This document shows positions 12,301-22,779 of a stretch of 37,500 nucleotides of DNA, piece after piece; positions within the stretch are counted from its first letter, which is position 1; every line of letters starts with the position of its first letter. A program made the translations under genes and the position numbers. The notes under the pieces are model-generated. The model was not told the DNA's origin. It ran no database searches and worked only from the letters and a program-made list of their open reading frames with translations. Origin of the DNA: Chrysomallon squamiferum (Eukaryota; Mollusca; Gastropoda; Neomphalida; Peltospiridae); contig CM022670.1 of NCBI GenBank assembly GCA_012295275.1, forward strand, positions 22,967,755 through 23,005,254, given 5' to 3'.

Positions 12301-15300
12301 TGTTTTCAGCAAAGTTTTTTATTTTTTGACAGGATCAGCAGGACCAGTTGAGAATATTTTCCTTCAGACAACTTGTTGTTAATGGCAAAGAGGTAAATGA
12401 AACAAAAGAAATCTTTATATATCAAGTTCAAAAATAATTTCTAGGACAATTTGACTGATTTTTTGAGCACAGATGACAAATGTAAATTTTATTTTGCATT
12501 ACAAATACACATAGCCACAGGTTAGATTATGTTTCATTGATTTCATTCATTCTTTCATCTGAAAACAGGTTTAGGTTATGTACATTTAAGATATGCCAGT
12601 GTTTCAGATTATAATTTTCTGGCAAATTCTGTTCATCATATTAGCACATTACAATCTGGCATTGTGTCCCTTGAACTCTGTTTCTAAATTTTTCAATATT
12701 TTTCATTTGTTCTAAAATTCAGAACATGATACTTAACTTGACAGAAATGAATAAAAACAAGATTATACTTCGCATCCTCAGAGACACATTACTAGTCTAG
12801 TGTTATATAAAAATTGTGTACATCCCATGTATTTTGTTACATAATTAGTTATATAATAATATATATTAATATACCTTTCTGTTTTAGATTTGTAGTTCTT
12901 TGATATCATGTCTGATCAAACGATACCTGGATGACAATGCACCAATAGAAGCCATAAGCACCAAATTGAGGGAGACCTGTCCCTCTCTCTACAGCTACAA
13001 TGATGCCATATATTCTAAGGTAAGTAATTGTTAAATAAACTGATCAGATAACTCTCTTTTGACTGTAAATTTATAACGAAGAAGTGTTAAATTGCAATAG
13101 TATTTTATTCAGACAGTGAATAGTTTGTTTTAATTTTAAAAATGCTATTATTGTGACATACATATGCCAAGTCAAAAATACTCAGAGTTGTTATAAAAAG
13201 ATGCTGCTGCAAGAAAGACATACACATTAGGAGAAATACCAAAACTTTCTCAAAGTTTAACTATAAATATTATTTAAGTTTTCATTGTTTTTAGGCCAAC
13301 GAGCTTCTTCATGCAGCAAGAATCAATTCAAATCAGTTGGAGAAGAAACAGCAGTTGCAAGAAGCTTTGAAGGTAACAGTTAATACTGAAAACACAGAAG
13401 TCAGATTTCCAGTAGTCAGCACTGCCTTAAAACAATACTGTACTGTTTGTTGTTGCTTACATTTCACCCTAGCTTTTACTTTGAACTTAAAGAGAATTGT
13501 TTTCATGCTGTTCTGTGAAATGTTACTCGAATCTTGATATCACTTATTCTAATGAAAGTATACCTGTCATGTTATTCACTGTTTATGTAATTTTAACTAT
13601 TCTTTTAACACCATTTTCAGAGTATTGTGTTAGTACTGTTGAAGATTTATAGACTTTCCTTTTCTTCTGGAAGCACAATTAACATATGTTTCTTATTCAT
13701 TTAATTAGATAAATTATTTTATTTTATTTTTATTTTTTTTCAACACTATTCAAAGATGCATTAATAAAACTGCCATATTACATCTTTTGAAGAAATATAC
13801 ATTTCCTCAAAAGTTATGGTAAGGCAGTGTATTCAGTTATCTTTGAATACTGTTGAAAAAGAATAAAATATATTTATATATCAAAGTTACATTAAGCTCT
13901 AACAACCAGTGTTTATTTGTGCAGTTATTAAAAGAAGTTACAACACCAATGCAGTTGCCACCAGTGTGCCGACAGTTCGTTAGCGTCAACTTCTTTGAGG
14001 GTATTGTCGAACTTATCCTGGCAGTGGCCAAAAAATGTGACCCCTACAACCTGGCCCTGCACTACTACCAGAGTGGGGAGCCTGCTGACGACCTGCAGGG
14101 CATGCAGGTGTACATGCAGAGGTAACAGTGTTTCTGTCACACAAGTGTTAAGTGTAATTTTATATACTGGACACAGCAGCTACTCATAATATTAGTAGTA
14201 CTGCTGGTTTTGACATTTATTTGCTGTAATTCTGTTTCATGATTTCATGAAGAGAACATTTCATTTTATACCAAAATTAAATAGATCTGTCTACGTTATG
14301 GTCAGTTCAGTGTTTATGATAAGAAATAGAAATGCCAGATTTCTTTATGTGTACACTACCAGTATTAGTATTACTGTAATCAGTATTTTTTCTTTTACCT
14401 AGAAATACTGGAGTAATTCTGAGTATATTTTCTCAAAAGGTTTAAAGCTAGATCATCATTTGTATGAAATAAAAAATAAACAACTGTTTTATTAAAAGTC
14501 AGTGATAAGTTGGTTGTTTGTGTAAAATATGTGGATTGTATAGAATGCACTGTTGCATCTGTGTTGTTTTGTTTACAGAAAGGAGTGCTACAACTGCTTT
14601 ACGAACACTCTGGCTTACCTCTGGTCAGCAAGCACTTCACATCAGCAGGTTACCAAGCAACCAGGACCACCCCCAGCACCTGACCCAACTAGATTAACTG
14701 CAGCAGAGGCTGAACACTATGTAAAGTTCCTTGTGGTTAATTCAGTTGTTGTAACTTGCCCTTCTTTAATTTTCACAGAAATTGTGAAATGTTTTCATTA
14801 CACTTTTTACTATGTTTTAATTCATTATTTTATTTCAGTACACATGTCAAATTAATGAAAAGAATGAAATTTATTTGCCTCAAAGGCTTATAGTGAATAA
14901 AAATGTTTTTCATGCAAAAGAAATCAAATACAGTGAATTGAGAGAAATGTGAAAGCATTATTTCCTGATTACAGTTGTATTATGATTGTTTTAATTTATC
15001 TCTAAATTAGTAAACCATGGTTTTAAATTAATTTATTTTGTATTTTTAATTCAGATAAACATTATACATTTAAAAAAAACAAACAAAAAAAAACAACTAA
15101 ACAACAAATAGGTGAATTTCTTGTTGTTGGTGCTGTGTTGTTTCAGCATTGATCAATACTTTAATGTTGGGGTCAGAATAATTTTCAGACAGTTTTGTGA
15201 AAAGAAAGAAGCAGATTTGTGAAGTGTGTGTTTGCTTGTTACAGAAAAATACAATGTTAGATCTCGGCTTGAAGTCAGACGATGCTCTGTTTCACTCCAC

Positions 15301-16310
15301 TGTGTACGACTGGCTCTTTGCAACAAACAAACTGCAGAAACTCCTTGAGGTATTGTTTTTATTTTATTGTATTCCTGAATGTGAAATTGTTGTGTAAAAA
15401 AAACAAAAAAACTAGTAAACAGAAGATTTCATCAGACATAATTATAAAAAAACCATAATGTAGAAAATAAGTTAATAATAAATTTATATGTGATCATTAA
15501 AAAAAAATAATCTAAGTATATTCCACTTTCAAATTATATTTTACTTGTTGTTTGCTGAGCAATCTGAATTAGTAACAAAATTAATGAAAGAGTATGTTGT
15601 AAATGTATCTGGACACAGTTTCTAGTTGTGAATTAATTAAATACAGGATGGATTTATTTGCCCTGACGTTCATTTTAGTGTTTTTATCATTTCACCATAT
15701 ATGTGATGACATGACTGCAGGTGGGGAGAAGGAAATGGAGTAAAAATGTTTTGTAACAGTATTATTTAATTATGATGCATTGTTATGAGTGGTGGTGGGT
15801 TGTTGAAAGTTTAAAATTGTTTTTATTTGACCATCTGCTCTTAAAACTGTATAAAATAAAATCTATGGAAAACAAATGTTGATTGATTTGTTCAGATACA
15901 GACACCATACATTGAGGACTACCTGAAGAGAAAATCACAAATGCAGGCTGACAATGTGGATGCCTTAGACATGTTGTCAAATTATTACATCATGATTCAG
16001 AACTTTCCAGCTGCTGCAAAAATACTCTCAAGTTTGGCAGAAAGAGACAAAAATGAGTTAGTTTGTTGTTGTTGTTGTTTTATTGGTAAAAACAAATATT
16101 GCTGCTGAATAATGTAATTTAAAGTTCAGGAAACTAGATCTGTTTTTAAATGTTTTAAATTTTGTTTATTCTTATTCTTAGTATTACATTCAGTGTTAAC
16201 AAATCTTTTAATTTTTTTTTTATGAAAACATTTATGAACAGCTAAAGTTTAACAAAATATATGTTATGCATATTTGTTTGCGTGTGCATGTGCGTGTGTG
16301 TGCGTGTGTG

Positions 16311-16352
<42 letters not shown>

Positions 16353-19300
16353 GTGTGTGTGTCTGTCTGTCTGTCTGTCATGAAAAAAAAACAAATAATG
16401 TCAAGTCCAAGTGAAAATCATTGAGTTTTGTGAGAATTCTAGTTTGGTGTAAATCTGGTTGGGAGTGGTTTAACCATTTATGTATATGTGTGCATTACTT
16501 TTTATCATCTACAATTTGTATCATTATTAATATTTTTAGAACACTAAAGTGAGATTTAAATGCTGTTGATGCTTTTTTAGTTTGGATATTCCACTGGACA
16601 AAAGAATAGAATACTTAGCTAGAGCCATAGTGTGTGCTAGATGTCCTCCTTCTAGATTCAGCTCAGCTGTTGATGGTGAATTTCTTCATGAACTTGAAGA
16701 TAAAATGGAGGTAAATAATAAATCCTATTGAAATTATCATAGTTATAAAATAATAATTAAAAATGCAAAACACAGAGAATGATGTGAAGAATAATTTGTG
16801 ATAAACATTTCTTTCAGCTAATTGATTGTGATGTTGTGTTTGCAGGTTGCTCGGTTGCAGTTGCAGGTTAGGCAAGCTCTGCTCAATTTGCCCAAAAAGT
16901 ATGAGATAGAAGAAGCACTGAACAGGCTGAACTCTGAGCTTGTTGACATTACAACAGTAAGGAATACTTTAAATAGTCAAACTTGTCACACAGAAATAGT
17001 GTTGGGAAGTTGGGATGTCTCTTCAGTTTACTTAGCTTTTCATGTTAAAATTGTATAAACAGGACTGTGGAAATTATTCAGTATTGGTGTATTCTGATTT
17101 AATTTGAGAAGTTACACTCTGTCACAAACTGCGAATTTTCTTAATTTTTCTTGAAAGGTGATTGGTAGTGTTGTTAGAGTAGCAACTATTAATATGTATT
17201 TGTATTAAGTTGATGCTATAGCAGTAAAAAACCTCAAAAACTTAGAAAGAAATAAAAACAGAAGAAAAAAAACAACACAGATACTTCATGAAGATCAAAA
17301 TAAACACCTTAGCATTTCTTGTATACTGCCTTTTCATGATTGCAATTGCATATTATTTTTCTGTTTTACAATTTTCAGCTTTATGAAGACTTTGCTGACA
17401 AGTTTGATCTGCCTGAGTATAAACTAGCTATTGTCCACTGTGCTGGACATCATGACACTGCTCTCATTGAAAACCTGTGGAAAAACATCATAGAGAAAGG
17501 TTAAATAAGAACTGTATTGGTGTTCTCTAAACATATTGTATGATTCCTGAAAAAAATAATTCATTTGTAAATTGGTTTATGAACTGAAAAGTGTATCCTT
17601 TTCTAGCAGTGTTCTGACAGTACACATTACATCCATTCACAAACCAGTTTTGTGGCACTGGGTTACCAGCAAGTGTGTAAACATTGATGTTTATCTTCTG
17701 AATAATTTGGTCATTTGTTACCTGTCTGATTTTTGTCACTTTCTGTAAGATATTATTTTCTGTGATTGTCCGAGAATTTATGCAGTAGAATGTTTTTACA
17801 TAGAGAACATTTTCTCAAAGCTGAACACTGTCAGGACCAAGTGAAAGTTTGTTTTAAAGGGTTTTCTGACATTTTACATTTCAGTACATAATAAAACACG
17901 GGAATTCAGTTTTGGTTGAATTCCAGTTTAGCAAGGTTCTGATTTTGACTGTATACGGAAATATTTTACAACTTTTACTTTCTTTCAAATTATGATTTTG
18001 TCACATTTTAACATTTTTCTAATTAATATGCTTGTTACTGATGGCTGTTTTTGTTTTTGTTTCTGTATAGAAATATCTACAGTCAGCAAGACCAGCCCTC
18101 AGGCTTTGGTTTCCACTCTCACAAGTAGGCTGGTTGAAATTGCAAAGTTGTATGCCAGCACTGAGAGATATTTTCCACTTCGTAAGTATTTTAATTACAT
18201 CTTTTGTACAAGCTAAATCTTCTTATTTTTATTATTATTATTATTATTATTGTTTTTTTTTGTTTTTTATTAAAACCTATTCTTATATATAATACATTTT
18301 GAAGAATTTTAATTGAAAGTTTGGTGGAATATGAAACCATGTGAATCAGGAATTCAATTCAAATATTTTAAAGAAATCTTAATAAACTGTGCAGAAACTG
18401 TTTACAGTATTTTTTTGTTTAGATTAGATCAAGAAAAGTTAACACATTAGCACATACAGGAATTGTTATTATTTTTATAAAGTGTAAATCCTGATGGTTT
18501 TTTTTATTAAAGCCTTTATTGTCAAGTATTTGGAACAGAGGAGTTGTGAATTGAATCTTGATCCAAACTGGGTTTTCCAAGCACTTCTAAAAATTGGAGT
18601 TAATCCAGAAAAACTGCTGGAAATATATGACAGAATGTCAAAGGTAGGCAACTTTTCATTTTACTTGTATATCGTAATTGCATTACTGTTATTGTTGTAA
18701 TTTTGACATGAAATTTCTTATGATACAAAGAAAGAAAAAAAATCATCAGTTAAAAGAATCTTAGATTTAGCCCAGAACATAATTATGAACATGGCATAGA
18801 AGATTTGGGACCAAGATACATTAATAAGTCACAAAGCAGTGGAAGTCAGCACAGAAATGTTGCTTTTGCCAGATAATTATTTCAAGACTTCTAATAAAAG
18901 AGAATTAAAAAAAATTGGTGTCTAAAGCTAACCCAGTACAGATATAAATATGTAATATGAATAAAGTGAAATTTTCCTATTAGTAAATCAGACTTTCTGG
19001 TTAATGTCTTTGTATCTTTTGTTCAGGACATGAACTGGCAGCCTTCACCAAAACCAATTCACCTGCTGACTGTGCTGCACGGCTTCATCGCTCACTTCAC
19101 TGACAACCCAAAACTCATTAGTGATAGGTAAGATTTTCTATTAGCTGTACTTAGCTTTGATACATATTGTATTTTTCCTCATATAGTTAGCAATCTTTAC
19201 TAATAATAAATATCTCCTTAAAATAAAGAAAATGAGTAGTTGTCTTAAATGTATTATTATATTATTGCATAATTTGTAGTGAATAATCTAATTATCTTTC

Positions 19301-19646
19301 CTGATAATGAAATTGTACAATAAAACAAATTTTGTAGAATTAAAGATTCTGACATGCATCTTTTATCATGACTTTGTATCATGAAAATGAGAAAAAAGAA
19401 CACAATTTAGCAACGAAGCAGTTTTAAAAAAAAAATTATTGTATTTACTGATTAAAGAAAGAATTATTATTTTTATTATTATTAAATTTTATAGCAGAAA
19501 TCTGAAATAACTGGAATATAATGATTTAAAAAAGAAAATTATCAGTCTATTTAAAAATCCCTTTTCATTTCGTAATTTGCTGTTATTTCATAAATGTATG
19601 TATATTTTTATAGATATTTATTATTTTCCTGTTTTGGCTAACTTTG

Positions 19647-19681
<35 letters not shown>

Positions 19682-19876
19682 TTGTATTTTTTATATATCT
19701 TTTTTGTGTTTGTTTTTTTAAGGAGAAGATTTGCTGTAAGATGTCTGGAAGCTGTATCAGGTTACCTGGTGGAACTGCAAGCAATGGACAGTTCTGACTA
19801 CCAAGTTAAAAACTTATTGCACAACTTCAGACAGCTCCAGGCAAAGTTAGAAAGAATGGGACAAGTCAGTTATTAA
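1833..19876 (+). CDS. NUP155: Nuclear pore complex protein Nup155 (35 coding exons)
   Basis: Nup155 is a scaffold nucleoporin of the inner ring of the nuclear pore, with an N-terminal beta-propeller and a long C-terminal alpha-solenoid. It is recognised from many family blocks along its length: [70 protein letters not shown]-like [23 protein letters not shown] and [10 protein letters not shown]. All 35 exons keep phase across their borders. The coding total is 4168 nt, or 4167 (1388 residues plus stop) without one extra base in exon 17; human Nup155 is about 1391 residues. The start is an ATGATG at 1833, in phase with the conserved N-terminal [18 protein letters not shown] block. The stop is TAA at 19874-19876. 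As written, exon 17 shifts frame and would end the protein at codon 663. All introns are GT-AG except intron 15, which begins with GC. Confidence 0.97.
4682..8151 (+). CDS. NUP155: Nup155 exons 7-14 (rest of beta-propeller and linker)
   Basis: Exons are 4682-4781, 5377-5450, 6000-6091, 6383-6480, 7055-7210, 7524-7624, 7748-7912 and 8041-8151, coding up to residue 533. Recognisable blocks are [48 protein letters not shown] and [10 protein letters not shown], matching propeller blades of animal Nup155. Exon 12 ends at METQ and its donor is CAG|GTACTG; this stretch and the next 42 bases of intron reappear at 10087-10159. Introns 6, 7, 8 and 10 are 550-660 bp and hold only AT-rich sequence. Intron 11 carries a TG array at 7339-7366. 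Confidence 0.95.
7339..7366. repeat. TG microsatellite in Nup155 intron 11
   Basis: About fourteen TG units with no interruption. Confidence 0.95.
8419..10493 (+). CDS. NUP155: Nup155 exons 15-18 (inter-domain, low-complexity part)
   Basis: Exons are 8419-8599, 9422-9523, 9863-10026 and 10427-10493, about residues 534-704. Exon 15 codes [14 protein letters not shown] and [10 protein letters not shown], where the propeller joins the solenoid. Exons 16-17 code a Gly/Ser/Pro/Met-rich linker ([20 protein letters not shown]), then the conserved [19 protein letters not shown]. Exon 18 codes [13 protein letters not shown], in the position of the WDxSLV segment of human Nup155 but diverged from it. 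An extra C at 9964-9965 (ATTCC versus ATTC in the inverted copy) puts TGA in frame at 9967-9969. Without it the frame runs on correctly through exons 18 and 19. Intron 15 uses a GC donor (CAG|GCAAGT at 8600) and contains the inverted copy of exons 17-18. Confidence 0.9.
8909..8950. repeat. CA/TG-rich array bordering the inverted exon copy
   Basis: Short CA runs with CATG interruptions adjoin the low-coordinate end of the inverted copy. In the sense of the copy this is where exon 18 similarity breaks off into TG repeats. Confidence 0.85.
8951..9324 (-). repeat. Inverted copy of Nup155 exon 17 end, intron 17 and exon 18 start
   Basis: The minus strand from 9324 down to 8951 aligns with the plus strand 9950-10464. 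It carries exon 17-like sequence (9249-9318), an AG|GTTTAT donor, the whole intron, a TTTCAG acceptor and exon 18-like sequence (8951-8988). The exon 17 part differs from the plus copy at three positions in 71, the intron more. The inverted exon keeps an open frame ([14 protein letters not shown]) without the extra C of the plus copy. One change replaces the conserved Ser of SGKHNG with Phe. The exon 18-like part reads [14 protein letters not shown] before similarity stops. It lies in intron 15 and is bordered by CA/TG microsatellites on both sides. By hand the copies look roughly 85-90% identical outside indels. Confidence 0.9.
9325..9378. repeat. CA microsatellite bordering the inverted exon copy
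   Basis: A CA run with one CG and one CT interruption directly adjoins the high-coordinate end of the inverted copy, less than 50 bp before exon 16. Confidence 0.95.
9950..10464 (+). repeat. Plus-strand partner of the intragenic inverted duplication
   Basis: This is the partner of the inverted copy at 8951-9324. It contains the second part of exon 17, intron 17 and most of exon 18. It is longer than the inverted copy (515 versus 374 bp), mainly because intron 17 has extra sequence at about 10068-10190, which includes a copy of the exon 12/intron 12 boundary. Similarity starts at TTCCAGGTTAC and ends at GACTTCCAAA in both copies. Confidence 0.9.
10087..10159 (+). repeat. Copy of exon 12 end plus start of intron 12, placed in intron 17
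   Basis: The 61 bases at 7606-7666 (last 19 nt of exon 12, its GTACTG donor and the start of intron 12) recur here in direct orientation. There is one substitution and one 12-bp insertion, so 60 of 61 shared bases match. The inverted copy of this intron lacks the piece. It therefore arrived after the inverted duplication, or was lost from the other copy. It brings a decoy 5' splice site (CACAG|GTACTG) into intron 17. Confidence 0.9.
11059..13372 (+). CDS. NUP155: Nup155 exons 19-24 (start of alpha-solenoid)
   Basis: Exons are 11059-11171, 11471-11544, 11969-12102, 12333-12392, 12888-13019 and 13295-13372, coding about residues 705-901. Exon 19 gives [16 protein letters not shown], matching the QELKGLQEFLDRNSQF block of human Nup155. 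Exon 21 gives [20 protein letters not shown] and [12 protein letters not shown]; exon 23 gives [19 protein letters not shown]; exon 24 gives [10 protein letters not shown]. This is helical repeat sequence of the C-terminal nucleoporin domain. Phase is 0 at most junctions, which is easy to check. Introns are 230-495 bp with poly(T) and poly(A) runs only. Confidence 0.95.
13925..16956 (+). CDS. NUP155: Nup155 exons 25-30 (middle of alpha-solenoid)
   Basis: Exons are 13925-14121, 14579-14720, 15245-15349, 15896-16056, 16581-16710 and 16846-16956, coding about residues 902-1183. Exon 25 is markedly richer in GC than its surroundings and codes [20 protein letters not shown] and [20 protein letters not shown]. 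Exon 26 codes the proline-rich loop [10 protein letters not shown] and LTAAEAEHY. Exon 27 codes [14 protein letters not shown], exon 29 [15 protein letters not shown] and [13 protein letters not shown]. All have direct counterparts in human Nup155. Intron 28 holds a compound TG and TCTG array at 16281-16378. Other introns of 450-550 bp show nothing but AT-rich sequence. Confidence 0.95.
16281..16378. repeat. Compound TG and TCTG microsatellite in Nup155 intron 28
   Basis: A TG/CGTG run of about 65 bp passes into a short TCTG tetranucleotide run. Confidence 0.95.
17379..19876 (+). CDS. NUP155: Nup155 exons 31-35 (C-terminal alpha-solenoid and stop)
   Basis: Exons are 17379-17499, 18071-18181, 18513-18643, 19027-19127 and 19723-19876, coding about residues 1184-1388. 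Recognisable blocks are [79 protein letters not shown] and [14 protein letters not shown]. The end of the protein ([13 protein letters not shown], then TAA at 19874-19876) lies where human Nup155 ends, so the C-terminus is complete. Intron 34 contains a short TA/TG array at about 19650-19682 and ends in a T-rich AAG acceptor. Confidence 0.96.
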
Positions 19877-21475
19877 CCAAATGAATATACACACTGTGCC
19901 ATCATCCCATGTAGAAATCATTCCTACACAGGATTTAATAACCGAGCATTTCTACTTAAGAAAGCGTAATTAAATGACTGCACTACATTTCATTAACTGA
20001 AAGAATTTAAGATCTTTGTATTTTTGAGAATTAAGTATTTACTAAGAGGAAAAATAAATAAATAAAGATGAAGAAAATAACAGAAAAGATTATATATATA
20101 TATATATATATATATAAAATCACACTGATATATGCATCCATTAATTTCTGTTTGAAAAAAAAGAAGATTATTAAGCCACATAGAAGAATGAAAAGTGAAT
20201 AAAACATTGTGTTCTTCTAAGCATGTTGGCTTGTAAGATGCATTAACAGAAAACGTCTGCCTTTAACTGTGTCAGGTGTTAGGACTACCTGTGACTTTTT
20301 TCTTTGAAAATGAAGTACATCAAAATAATAAACTTTTATACTGTCTCCATGTTTAAAAGTATTGACTTTTATTTTTTTTGTACATTTATATCATGTAATT
20401 TAAATTTTAACTGGAATAAATGTACAGACATTGTCATTTTTATTTTTTTTTTATTTTTAAATATTTTCCTTAATTATTCCTTTCATGACTGAGAGTTTTG
20501 TGAAGGTATACTGATATGGGAAAAAAAATATATGATAGTAATAATAAAAAGAGATATTATTTGAAAATATTTTAATAAATAACTTTTGTGAAGACATGCA
20601 ATATATTTTTGACTTCTTTTATTTATTAAAAAGCATGAATTATAGACATATATTAAATTTTAACAGTTGAAATGTACCTGCTGTGGTACAAGTAAAAGGT
20701 CTTTAACTTCCAGCTTGGGGGATCATTAGTAACAAAGTGGAATAGTACTATCACACAGTATCTGAACAGACAGATTACTTTGTTCTTATGTAGACAAGCA
20801 AGTAAAATAAATAAATAAATAAATAAAATTAATAAATAATAATGGTGGCATCCAGATATTTTAAAAGCTTTTCTGTTTTTTCAGCTTCATTATTAATTAA
20901 AAATAGACTGGAATAAATAAATAAATATTAAATACTACTTGAAAGTTTGAAGAAAATAAATTTCTTTGTATTATTAATGAAATATCTTAAATGAGAGACA
21001 TTTATTACTTGCAGTTAGAATGCTGAAGATCCATTCGCGAATGTTATTTATTATATAAAAAAATTCCACAAAAACACAATTTCTCAAAATTAAACAGATA
21101 CATTTTTCATATTACAGTAACTGACAACTTTCTTTTGCAGAATAATTTCAGATTGACATTTTTATTGCGCTTAACAATTAAAAATTTACAAATACATGTG
21201 TTTCATTCTTATACAAAATATTGTATTAATGTTCACGACACAAGTTACATAAAATCAACAATGTTGTAATGTCTTAAAAAATTTAAACTGGTCGCACAAT
21301 CTATCTAAGAAGGACGAGTAAAAGTTAAAGAAAACTTAAAAAGAAAAAATAATGATAACTATATCACCTCCACCTCACAAAGAGTTTTTTGTAAACTATT
21401 TTCCTTTTATTTTGATATAATTTAAAATTTCATCTTTATTATTTTTTTTTGTTTGTTTGTTGGTTATAAATATTA
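19877..21475. other. Convergent intergenic region between Nup155 and the CXorf65-like gene
   Basis: The region contains the 3' ends of both genes. Candidate plus-strand AATAAA signals for Nup155 are at 20053-20058 and 20415-20420, the second followed by a T-rich stretch. For the minus-strand gene, AATAAA on the minus strand is at 21435-21440, just past its stop, and again at 21161-21166. TA (about 20091-20116) and AAAT (about 20806-20827) simple repeats are present. I see no other coding sequence. Which signals are used cannot be decided from sequence alone. Confidence 0.55.
21435..21440 (-). promoter_or_regulatory. Candidate polyadenylation signal of the CXorf65-like gene
   Basis: A minus-strand AATAAA lies about 35 nt downstream of the TAA stop at 21476-21478, followed by A/T-rich sequence. 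It is a canonical hexamer, but such hexamers are common in DNA this AT-rich. Confidence 0.4.
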
Positions 21476-21771
21476 TTAAGGCTTTCCCTGTCGTGATCTC
21501 GACCTAGATAAGCGGTCAGACTTTGTTGCACTGTGCACTGTTTTCTTGTTCCGTTCTTTGACTGGCTTGTTGTTGTCTTTCTCCGGGTTTTTAGGCGTTT
21601 TGCTGCTTCGACCTCGCCTGCTCGTTGGTCTGCTGTCCTCTTCGTCATCTTTTATTACCAGCCGAGCTGCAACATACACAGGCCGAAACATTCACTGTTT
21701 TAATATATGAATTTATTGTTATTTATCAGTGAAAAGGCTAATAACTATGACATTCAATGAACAATTAATGA

Positions 21772-21805
<34 letters not shown>

Positions 21806-22724
21806 GATTTTAGATATCTAAATTTTATTTTGGTCTTATGTAAAACCTACCAACGACAGTAACTTGAAATTATGACCAATAACGGACACTATTCATGTCA
21901 TTAATCCTGTCAGTATGTGATTTTTGAAATACGTCGTGCTAACAGCAAAATATAACGACGAAAAAGTAAAACACAGTAACGTATCTTCCACCAGTTTTAC
22001 ATTACATCCAGTTTTAATTGGTATAGTTATATCTAAGTTCAGTTGTATATCTGTTCTTACCTAAAAACTCCTCTGTTATAGCGTCCTGATCACTTAACAG
22101 TGGCGTATAGCGTTGATCTGTGTTTTCGGATTCTGTAACAAGAATTAATTTTTAATTTTAATTTTTAATTTTTTTTAATTTTTTTAAATGCAAACTAAAT
22201 TTGAATGTCAGTTCGATTTGCAAATATAATATTTTATAAACATTTGTGAAAGAGAAACAAATTTTGTTTCAAAAAGATTTTTTTATTAAAACATATTATT
22301 ATATCATCAGGTTTAATAATAATATATATATATATTTATTTTTTTTTAAATCACGAATATATAAAATATACATTTTAATCTTCATTATCATTCATAGTTA
22401 TCATCTGGCCTGTTGCAGAGAATAATTAGAACTTAATTTATACATACATTTTTTTTTTTAAACTGCACATGAGCAAATGGTTAGAGAATCAAAATCACTT
22501 ACGATCGACTTTGAGTAGGATTAACATTTCTCTCTCTCCGAGAAGATCAGAGGCGTAGCTGTTCAGAGCATCTCGCAGAAACTTGATGTTACCGTTCTCA
22601 TCCGACAGTTCAATTTCATCTGAGAAAGAGAACAAATAATACACATGATTTATTCTTATTTATTTATTTATTTATTTATTATTGTTATTATTATTATTAT
22701 TAATTATTGTTATTATTGTTATTA

Positions 22725-22779
<55 letters not shown>

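Noticed and set aside
21439-21648. Alternative minus-strand basic open frame over the last CXorf65-like exon
   Set aside because: The frame joined by the upstream exons in phase 1 is the other one; this is its shadow.
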